Assembly: GCA_946482355.1 (NCBI GenBank)
Contig: CAMLRE010000047.1
Span: 1 to 9,470 of the forward strand
Direction of reading: 5' to 3'
DNA from: an uncultured Bdellovibrio sp.
GTDB taxonomy: Bacteria > Bdellovibrionota > Bdellovibrionia > Bdellovibrionales > Bdellovibrionaceae
DNA length: 9,470 nucleotides
The translations under genes were made by a program, and so were the position numbers. The notes under the pieces were generated by a model that ran no database searches, was not told where the DNA came from, and worked only from the letters and a program-made list of their open reading frames with translations. This document shows, piece after piece, positions 1 to 5,210 of the stretch (position 1 is its first letter; every line of letters begins with the position of its first letter).

Positions 1-1495
1 CACTTGTTACACCAGCACCAACTGAAGCTAATGTTAAAACATTCGATCCAGCTGACGATGAAGCATCACCAGAAAATGCCGGAAGTCTTGCGATAGATAA
101 AGTTCCGGAAGCTTGCGCAGAACTTAAATCTAAATAATTTAATGTAGCTAAACTTCCTAAACCTAAATTAGTGCGAGCTACAGTGGCTGAAGCTAAATCA
201 GATAAGTTATTGGCTTTTAGAGCGTAAGTTCCGGAAACAGAACTATCTAATGGCGTATAACCTAAAGCCGAAATCACTGCTGCTGAAGTTGCGTTTAGTT
301 TATTTGTAAAAGTTAAATAATCAGTATTTGATAGTAAACCTGCAGTCACAGAACTAGAAGCTGCTAACGGAATATTAAATGTATGCACACCGTTCGCAGA
401 TGAAATATTAAAAACTGTTCCGGTAATTCCGGTTGCAAAAGTTTGCGAACCTGAAGTTGAACCGTTGATATTTGTAATACCAGCACCGGCTACACCAAAT
501 GGTAACCATGAAGTTCCGTTACAGTATTCAACAGTACCTGAATTATAACGTAATGAACCCGCAAGACCTGCAGCACATGAAGCTGAATCCATACCGATAC
601 GAATAGCACCAGAGACATTCACATTACCTAATGAATAAGAAATCGAAGTACCACTTGTTACCCACTGTGATGAAGTGATCGCAGAAAAAGAAGCCGCCAC
701 ACTGTTTTGAAAACTTGAAAAGCTAGAAGATAAACTATTCACTGTCGATGATACGGCATACACCGTTGATGAAACTGTTGAAACCGTATTTGAAACAGTT
801 CCTAAATCACTCGTTAATGAGGTCACGCTTGCTGCATTGGCTGGTGTGTAACTTAAAGCACTAGCAACATCGCCAGCTGAAAATGATCCCACATTCGGAA
901 GAGCAACACAGTTAAAACCAGCGCCATTATAGTGAAGGGCTTCTGAAGCACCACATGATGGAATCGTGCTATAGCGCACATAGTTTGCGGCACTTACGCC
1001 AGCTAAAGTTTTTGCGTCGTTAGCATACATCGCATACGGAACAGCATTGATTGTCATCGCCGGTAATGTTTGCCAGCCATTACCGTCATGAAATTGCATC
1101 ACAATTTTTCTAGTGTCGTTTGATCCCGGAGAATAAGTTCCCGGCCCACCGGCATCACAAGAAAGAGAAGCCACTCCGTTATTAAAAATATCAGAAAATG
1201 TTGGGCTGCTGACAGGATAAGTTTTAACACCAGAACCAAGCGAGAATGAAATCATACCGCCAGTGCCACTCATGTTAATTGAGCTGTAATTTTCAGAATA
1301 AAGAATACAACTTCCTGAAGGATCTAGAATTGTAAATTTAAAATTTACGTTGCTGGCTTCAAGAGGATAACCATCTGGCTTAACAATTTTAGCTTGGTAA
1401 GTTGTGTAACTTGCAGAAAACGCCGAAGGAGCAAATATAAAAATAAATGCAAAAATAAATAAAATATTTTTGAAATTAGAGCTTACGTCCTTCAC
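1..1495 (-). CDS. Secreted tail-fibre-like adhesin (mosaic adhesive trimer type), 3' end outside the window
   Basis: An open frame of 498 codons runs to the window's left edge. The start is GTG at 1495; an in-frame TAG lies two codons upstream (1499-1501), so no longer start exists. Residues 1-28 form a signal peptide (hydrophobic IFAFIFIFAPS, cleavage after AFSA). Residues 30-165 are a beta-rich N-domain with Cys63/Cys113, ending in MTINAVPYAMYA. Residues 224-273 are a Ser/Thr/Val-rich coiled coil with regular 3-4 hydrophobic spacing. Residues 300-334 contain the Cys-framed RYN...EYCNGTSW motif. After that come phage-tail-fibre repeats: GLLSNTDYLTFTNKL (386-400), ALGYTPL (410-416), NLSDLASATVARTNLGLG (430-447) and ARLPAFSGDASSSAGS (469-484). 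These match the style of the Bdellovibrio MAT fibres, which are exported trimers built from phage-fibre modules and display variable tips for prey binding. The C-terminal tip or chaperone domain is not visible, so ligand and attachment mode are unknown. The family call is good; a role in predation is inferred. Confidence 0.85.
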   Translation of the reverse strand, partial: MKDVSSNFKNILFIFAFIFIFAPSAFSASYTTYQAKIVKPDGYPLEASNVNFKFTILDPSGSCILYSENYSSINMSGTGGMISFSLGSGVKTYPVSSPTFSDIFNNGVASLSCDAGGPGTYSPGSNDTRKIVMQFHDGNGWQTLPAMTINAVPYAMYANDAKTLAGVSAANYVRYSTIPSCGASEALHYNGAGFNCVALPNVGSFSAGDVASALSYTPANAASVTSLTSDLGTVSNTVSTVSSTVYAVSSTVNSLSSSFSSFQNSVAASFSAITSSQWVTSGTSISYSLGNVNVSGAIRIGMDSASCAAGLAGSLRYNSGTVEYCNGTSWLPFGVAGAGITNINGSTSGSQTFATGITGTVFNISSANGVHTFNIPLAASSSVTAGLLSNTDYLTFTNKLNATSAAVISALGYTPLDSSVSGTYALKANNLSDLASATVARTNLGLGSLATLNYLDLSSAQASGTLSIARLPAFSGDASSSAGSNVLTLASVGAGVTS

Positions 1496-1502
1496 CTTCT
1501 AC

Positions 1503-1510
1503 TTATCGGC
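1503..1510 (-). promoter_or_regulatory. Candidate sigma-28 (FliA) -10 element, GCCGATAA
   Basis: The minus strand reads GCCGATAA, an exact match to the FliA -10 consensus, ending 7 nt before the GTG start of the fibre gene. A TAAA lies upstream (1522-1525) but only 11 nt away instead of the usual 15, so the -35 match is imperfect. If the element is used, transcription would start within about two bases of the GTG, giving a leaderless or nearly leaderless mRNA. FliA-type promoters drive many attack-phase genes in Bdellovibrio, which would suit an adhesin. The octamer could also be chance. Confidence 0.35.
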
Positions 1511-1712
1511 AAATTCTTGAATTTATTGTGCTTTTTTTTGACGATTTCAAAGATTTTTACCCAATCTGAGACAACTTAAACAGCTCCTTAACAACTTCGC
1601 CTTCAGCTCCAATAAAGCGTCACTTTGTAAACTCACTTTACAGGACTTTAACCCCGAAACCCTCTGTATTTTCTCATATTTAGGCATAGTCCTGGCTATA
1701 TCCAGCTCTAGT

Positions 1713-2573
1713 ATGAAGACGTTAGTAGCCAGTTTCTTAATTTTAGTGGGTTCAATTAGTGCTTGGGGCAATGCCACCAAATATCAAATTGCCCGTGCCC
1801 AAGAGGTTCTTAAAAGATCAATTTTACCGACTGATCTTGTGCGCATGACACCTGAAAAATTAAATACGTACATGAAAGAAACGACCTACCAGCAACTTAG
1901 CCCACGTGACATTTTACTTTTAACTGAAGACCAACAAGTCGACTTCGAAAGAAGTACGCGTATTATTTATAACCGTGATGAAGGTTTTAGCTCTAATAAA
2001 ACACTGACTTTACGTAAAGGCGAATTCTTACGTATTATTCAAAAACACCAATCTAACGACACAGACTTCGGCGCAAAAAAAGATTTCTCTGGTGTACAAG
2101 CAGAATATATCGAAGTGCTTGAATTTAATGTCGTAAAACTTGATAAGAATTTTGAACCCGTAGGCGACGTATTTCACCTCATGGCACGCGGAAAAACTGA
2201 CCGCACAGTTCCAGGAGTTAAACGTTTTGACGGCGGCTTTATGGTGCGTAACCCCTCGTTATATTTTTCGCACGCAGGACTGGGTGACGTAATCGTAAAC
2301 GCCCAGGCCGTAAAAACTGCACAAGGGGTAATTCCTGCGTTTTCTCCGGCGATTATTGTAAAAACTGAGCGCACACGTATGAAGTGGACAATTTCTAATT
2401 ACAACTATGTGCTAACTTTACATTTATTAAATTGCCCGAAGCAGTTTCAAGCAAACAAATGCGAGGCGCAGATTAAAGGAATCAAATCCTACGCCGACCC
2501 GATTTGGGCCCGCTACGCTATGCCTGAAAACCGCCGCGAAGTGAAATTGTGGTTTGGTACTCTTTATTACTAA
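1713..2573 (+). CDS. Exported protein of unknown function, 286 aa
   Basis: I do not recognise this family. Residues 1-19 form a signal peptide (MKTLVASFLILVGSISAWG), so the protein is probably periplasmic or outer-membrane associated; there is no lipobox Cys and no further membrane segment. Residues 23-75 look helical and polar (IARAQEVLKRS, MTPEKLNTYMKE). Residues 78-286 look beta-rich, with alternating hydrophobic and charged positions, and end in an aromatic LWFGTLYY. Two cysteines, C241 and C250, could form a small disulfide loop. The ATG at 1713 is supported by the signal peptide, but no clear Shine-Dalgarno precedes it; TATATC at 1696-1701 could be a -10 close to a leaderless start. The gene diverges from the fibre gene across 217 bp and meets the esterase gene tail-to-tail with no intervening base. 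Confidence 0.75.
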   Translation: MKTLVASFLILVGSISAWGNATKYQIARAQEVLKRSILPTDLVRMTPEKLNTYMKETTYQQLSPRDILLLTEDQQVDFERSTRIIYNRDEGFSSNKTLTLRKGEFLRIIQKHQSNDTDFGAKKDFSGVQAEYIEVLEFNVVKLDKNFEPVGDVFHLMARGKTDRTVPGVKRFDGGFMVRNPSLYFSHAGLGDVIVNAQAVKTAQGVIPAFSPAIIVKTERTRMKWTISNYNYVLTLHLLNCPKQFQANKCEAQIKGIKSYADPIWARYAMPENRREVKLWFGTLYY

Positions 2574-3440
2574 TTACTTAGTAAAACTCGAAGTCCATTC
2601 AAGAAATGATTGGGTCGCTGATAATGTCTCTGGTGATGTGGCCAGACTGTTTTCATCGCCACCACTGTATTGATGGCGCATTTTATAGATCGAAACAAAA
2701 CGCACATGGGCACCCGTGTGCATTTTAAAATCGGTGATCGTATCTTTCGGGCGATCTGTGGCAGCCACCGTCACATCTTCAACAGCTGAATCATTTAACT
2801 CTTGATCGTCTAATAAATCGTAAAATCCTAAAACTTGTTTTAAGACTAATTCATTATCACGCGCTGTTGAAATCGGATCATGGGTGCCTGAGAAAATAAT
2901 CACGTTATTTAATTTAACTTTTTTTGAATGATCACCACACTCGTAAGCCCACTGAGCTAATTTTTCTTCATCATCACCAAACGGAAATAGACTTTGAACG
3001 AATTTGTACGGAGCCCCCGAATGTAAAAGAGCGCCCTTAAATACATCCGGATAACATAAAGCAAAGTGTGTCGACAAAACAGAACCCGCCGAAAAACCAC
3101 CGACATAAATTCTTTCGCTATCAACCACACCGCTATCGATCAGCCCTTGAATTTCATCAACCACTGAAGACATAAATTCAGTGCGATCTTGCAAACTTGG
3201 CAAAAACCAGTTCCAGCATTTTACCGGATTTGCAAAAATACTTTGTTCAGGAGCTAAGATCACAGGGTTTACAGCGCCCGTGATTTCTTCGATTTTAGAT
3301 TGAGTGATAAATTGTTCTGGAGTTTGAAGGCAGCCATGAAGCCAAAGTACTAGAGGGCGTTTTGCTACCGGAGATTTCTTTTTGGCCTGAGCGATGTTTA
3401 CTGTTGTTAATGTTAATAGTATTAAAATTAGCTTTTTCAC
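2574..3440 (-). CDS. Secreted PHB-depolymerase-type esterase (alpha/beta hydrolase), 288 aa
   Basis: Residues 1-19 are a signal peptide (MKKLILILLTLTTVNIAQA), so the enzyme acts in the periplasm or outside the cell. The core is an alpha/beta hydrolase of the Esterase_PHB/LpqC type. LWLHGC (33-37) is the oxyanion-hole strand. GGFSAGS (114-120) carries the nucleophile Ser117. GTHDP (185-189) gives the likely Asp188, and RHQYSGG (255-261) gives His256, matching the His-x-x-SGG end of the family. Cys37, Cys75, Cys129 and Cys168 suggest disulfides. Substrates could be polyhydroxyalkanoate chains or carbohydrate esters such as acetyl or feruloyl groups; sequence alone does not decide. The start is GTG at 3440, overlapping the TGA of trmL (GTGA), with AGGTC as a ribosome site inside trmL, so translation is probably coupled. 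In a predator it could help digest prey PHB or esters, which is inference. Confidence 0.85.
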   Translation of the reverse strand: MKKLILILLTLTTVNIAQAKKKSPVAKRPLVLWLHGCLQTPEQFITQSKIEEITGAVNPVILAPEQSIFANPVKCWNWFLPSLQDRTEFMSSVVDEIQGLIDSGVVDSERIYVGGFSAGSVLSTHFALCYPDVFKGALLHSGAPYKFVQSLFPFGDDEEKLAQWAYECGDHSKKVKLNNVIIFSGTHDPISTARDNELVLKQVLGFYDLLDDQELNDSAVEDVTVAATDRPKDTITDFKMHTGAHVRFVSIYKMRHQYSGGDENSLATSPETLSATQSFLEWTSSFTK

Positions 3441-3916
3441 AAATTGACCTGTCTAAACCCTTCATAGATCGTGATGGCCACAGCCGTTGCCAGATTTAAA
3501 CTTCTGACAGGCCCTGTTTGTGGTATCATATACGCACGATCTAGATTAGCCATTAGCAAATCCGGGTCCAAACCTTTTGTCTCTTTTCCGAAAACTAACC
3601 AATCACCTTTTTGAAATTTGGCATCGTAGATTGTTTTTTCAACTTTGTTTTCGATGTAAAAAATGCGGCTCTTATCTTCGACTGAATTATACCAATCGTT
3701 AAAACTTTCATGAATTTTCCAAGAAAGATGTGGCCAATAATCAAGACCCGCACGTTTAACTTGCGTGTCTGTGATTTCAAAACTCATCGGTTTAATTAAA
3801 TGAAGCTCACATGTTGAACCCACGCAGGTACGGCCGATATTACCGGTATTTTGTGGAATCTCAGGTTCAACAATAACAATTCTAAAAAGCGGATCGATTG
3901 GTTTTAAATGGTCCAT
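3437..3916 (-). CDS. trmL: tRNA (cytidine/uridine-2'-O-)-methyltransferase TrmL, SPOUT family, 159 aa
   Basis: This is a compact SPOUT methyltransferase resembling E. coli TrmL (YibK, 157 aa), which uses AdoMet to methylate the 2'-OH of wobble nucleotide 34 in tRNA-Leu. Numbered from the ATG, the three SPOUT motifs are present: EPEIPQNTGNIGR (17-29, motif 1), FGKETKGL (109-116, motif 2) and IPQTGPVRSLNLATAVAI (131-148, motif 3, forming the trefoil knot AdoMet site). RRAGLDY-type residues are kept as KRAGLDYW (54-61). The length matches the minimal TrmL without an RNA-binding extension. I prefer ATG at 3916 over the adjacent TTG at 3919. The start is four bases from a large palindrome that contains the only AGGA upstream. 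The gene follows the GGCT-like gene by 66 bp and overlaps the esterase start by 4 bp. Confidence 0.93.
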   Translation of the reverse strand: MDHLKPIDPLFRIVIVEPEIPQNTGNIGRTCVGSTCELHLIKPMSFEITDTQVKRAGLDYWPHLSWKIHESFNDWYNSVEDKSRIFYIENKVEKTIYDAKFQKGDWLVFGKETKGLDPDLLMANLDRAYMIPQTGPVRSLNLATAVAITIYEGFRQVNL

Positions 3917-3920
3917 CAAA

Positions 3921-3971
3921 GTGCCAGGTCCTATTTCTTGCCGAAGCCCGACAAGAAACAGGACCTGGCAC
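3921..3971. repeat. Large near-perfect palindrome (REP-like hairpin) immediately upstream of trmL
   Basis: Two 20-nt arms (3921-3940 and 3952-3971) flank an 11-nt loop (3941-3951). The outer part is GTGCCAGGTCCT against AGGACCTGGCAC. Nineteen positions pair exactly. The remaining one is A.C on the plus-strand RNA but G.U on the minus-strand RNA, so the stem is fully paired in the operon transcript. The minus-strand loop contains C(UUCG)G, an unusually stable tetraloop motif. No U-tract follows on either strand, so it is not a classical terminator. The 3' arm holds the only AGGA ahead of trmL and ends four bases before its ATG, so folding would hide the ribosome site. The GTGCCAGG/CCTGGCAC ends look like a dispersed REP-type repeat, but copies elsewhere cannot be seen here. 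Confidence 0.85.
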
Positions 3972-3982
3972 CTAAAAAATTA

Positions 3983-4585
3983 TTAAACCAAGTGGTTATA
4001 AACTTCTTTGCCTAAAGAACTCAATGCTAAACGGCGGCCTTTATCGACGATTAATTCTAATTTCATTAATTCGCGGTAAAGAGTTAAATCATTGATAGGC
4101 ACGATATCACGGCCCTTTACAGCTCCTAATTTAAGCACATAAGTTTTCTGCTTTTCAGTTAACTGCATTGGTAATGGTTGCTGAGCTTCTAAAGATTGCT
4201 TCCATAGACCATCAGCAATAACTGCTGCTTTTGCCGTCAATTTTTTAGGATTATAAAAATACACTTCAGCTGTGTCAGTCTGCCCCGAAGCTTTTGTTAC
4301 AGTCGCTTGTGTTCTGTAATGCAAGCCCTTAGCGGGTTCTACGGCTTTTACGCCGTGTAAAGTGTCCATTAAAGCTAATAACGTGTCATCGGCTTTTAAT
4401 TCAATGAACTGACCGTGAATTGTGGCTGTTTTCTCTTCTGTGATTATCGGAAACCCAATAGGTAAACGATAAGCTGTTGCTTGGATCGTCGCTGGCTCGT
4501 AAGACACGATAAAAGGCATCAACTTTTGGAAATGGAACATGCCTTCGGTCCAAGAACCGATCATAAAAAAACGCATTGTCGTCAT
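3983..4585 (-). CDS. Gamma-glutamylcyclotransferase/AIG2-fold protein with C-terminal winged-helix-like segment, 200 aa
   Basis: Residues 4-115 resemble the GGCT/AIG2 (BtrG) fold: an N-terminal FFMIGSWTEG in the place of the usual YGSL..G substrate loop, AYRLPIGFPIIT (38-49), IHGQFIEL (56-63), and MDTLHG...LHYRTQATV (73-96), which lines up with the family's LDxxEG...YxR segment. Enzymes of this fold release 5-oxoproline from gamma-glutamyl amines or peptides. The position of the catalytic Glu holds His77, so cyclotransferase activity is doubtful. Residues 141-200 are an added domain (LTEKQKTYVLKL, TLYRELMKLELIVDKG, LALSSLGKEVYNHL) that reads like a small winged helix ending in a MarR-style wing and helix. 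The start is ATG 4585, with GAGGGGG four bases upstream. This is the first gene of the trmL operon. The fold call is fairly firm; the function is unknown. Confidence 0.7.
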   Translation of the reverse strand: MTTMRFFMIGSWTEGMFHFQKLMPFIVSYEPATIQATAYRLPIGFPIITEEKTATIHGQFIELKADDTLLALMDTLHGVKAVEPAKGLHYRTQATVTKASGQTDTAEVYFYNPKKLTAKAAVIADGLWKQSLEAQQPLPMQLTEKQKTYVLKLGAVKGRDIVPINDLTLYRELMKLELIVDKGRRLALSSLGKEVYNHLV

Positions 4586-4640
4586 TCATCCCCCTCTGAC
4601 TAGTGACTCAATTAGTTCGTTTTCGTTCTAAAGTGGGTGT

Positions 4641-4670
4641 GTTGTAACAGACACATTTGAACAAAAGCAA
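4641..4670 (-). promoter_or_regulatory. Possible promoter of the GGCT-like/trmL/esterase operon
   Basis: On the minus strand TTGCTT (4665-4670) is followed after 18 nt by TACAAC (4641-4646), preceded by TGT to give an extended -10 pattern TGnTAnAA. The match is moderate, but the position (about 55 nt before the ATG at 4585) is suitable. The imperfect dyad TGTGTTGT...ACAGACACA at 4638-4655 overlaps the -10 and could be an operator. Confidence 0.3.
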
Positions 4671-4707
4671 TTTTTAAAATTTGCGTTACGAAAATTTTTA
4701 TCTTTTT

Positions 4708-4726
4708 GCCAAAATTCGCCAAAATT
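4708..4726 (+). repeat. Tandem GCCAAAATT direct repeat at the -35 region
   Basis: The nonamer GCCAAAATT occurs at 4708-4716 and again at 4718-4726, with a 10-bp period. A related AAAATTTGCG lies upstream at about 4676-4685 and AAAATTTGAC follows at 4721-4730. Helical phasing and the overlap with the promoter's -35 suggest a binding site for a regulator, but AT-rich promoter DNA produces such repeats by chance too. Confidence 0.4.
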
Positions 4727-4753
4727 TGACCCTGTGAAAAAAATAGTTAAAAT
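4726..4753 (+). promoter_or_regulatory. Sigma-70-type promoter of the GcvH-like/EamA pair
   Basis: TTGACC (4726-4731) and TAAAAT (4748-4753) are separated by 16 nt, close to consensus in both boxes. The predicted transcript start is near 4760, leaving a leader of about 25 nt with AGGA (4775-4778) as ribosome site before ATG 4785. A direct repeat GCCAAAATT at 4708-4716 and 4718-4726, one helical turn apart, abuts and overlaps the -35 box and may be a regulator site. Confidence 0.6.
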
Positions 4754-4784
4754 GAATTTATCTTAAGCAAAAATAGGAAAAAAC

Positions 4785-5210
4785 ATGGCCGGAAAAATTA
4801 AGAATTTTAATCACAACCTTTGGTATTCAGAAGAAGATGGCATCATCACTATCGGTATTAATGAAGATGGTTTAGAAGACATCACAGAAATCAACACGAT
4901 TGATTTACCACCAGAACAAGAAAAAGTTGAAGCTGACACAGCTTTCGGATCAGTTGAATCAGATGATGGAACAATTGATATCGTATCACCATTTGATGGA
5001 ACAATTATCGAAGTGAACTCACAAGTTGTAGATGATCCAGCTGTTCTTATGGAAGATCCGTATGAAGAAGGTTGGTTAGTGCGCGTTGAAGTTGCCGGCG
5101 AAATCGACGATGAAGAAGAAGACGAAGATTACGACGACGAAGACGATGAAGACGACGACGATTATGATGACGAGGATGAAGACGAAGACTCTGACGAAGA
5201 TGAGGACTAA
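4785..5210 (+). CDS. GcvH-like (lipoyl-domain fold) protein lacking the lipoyl lysine, with acidic tail, 141 aa
   Basis: Residues 10-100 match glycine cleavage H protein: NLWYSEEDGIITIGI (11-25), LEDITEINTIDLP (30-42), FGSVES (54-59), SPFDGTIIEVN (68-78) and NSQVVDDPAVLMEDPYEEGW (78-97). In true GcvH the loop after VES reads VKAxSD with the lipoylated Lys. Here it is VESDDGTID, placing Asp61 at the lipoyl-lysine position, and no lysine lies nearby. The protein therefore cannot carry lipoate there and is unlikely to serve glycine cleavage. Residues 106-141 are a tail in which 32 of 36 residues are Asp or Glu; it is probably disordered and strongly anionic. The start is ATG 4785 with AGGA seven bases upstream and a good sigma-70 promoter. 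Its last 11 bases overlap the EamA transporter gene. A scaffold, ion-binding or regulatory role is possible but unproven. Confidence 0.85.
   Translation: MAGKIKNFNHNLWYSEEDGIITIGINEDGLEDITEINTIDLPPEQEKVEADTAFGSVESDDGTIDIVSPFDGTIIEVNSQVVDDPAVLMEDPYEEGWLVRVEVAGEIDDEEEDEDYDDEDDEDDDDYDDEDEDEDSDEDED

Noticed and set aside
1..1495. Prophage tail-fibre gene
   Set aside because: It has a Sec signal peptide and an N-domain unlike phage baseplate attachment regions, and no phage genes are next to it; an exported bacterial fibre fits better.
1530..1539. T-run as a terminator tail in the divergent region
   Set aside because: No GC-rich stem precedes it, and both flanking genes start rather than end here.
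1547..1780. Minus-strand 77-codon open frame across the divergent intergenic region
   Set aside because: It overlaps the signal-peptide end of the exported protein, has no ribosome site, no recognisable family and no plausible gene context, and would occupy both divergent promoters.
3921..3971. Intrinsic terminator between the GGCT-like gene and trmL
   Set aside because: The stem is strong, but no run of U follows it on either strand (UUUGAUGG on minus, CUAAAAAAUU on plus), so classical termination is not supported.
4401..4589. Minus-strand 62-codon frame starting at ATG 4589
   Set aside because: It is out of frame with the GGCT-like gene and entirely inside it. The GAGGGGG site is spaced better for ATG 4585, whose product shows a recognisable fold.
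5086..5199. N-terminal extension of the EamA transporter (Lys/Thr/Met-rich)
   Set aside because: It is the shifted reading of the GAN-rich acidic tract of the upstream gene. The transporter fold starts at MRTNTVYF, and 5200 gives a normal family length.
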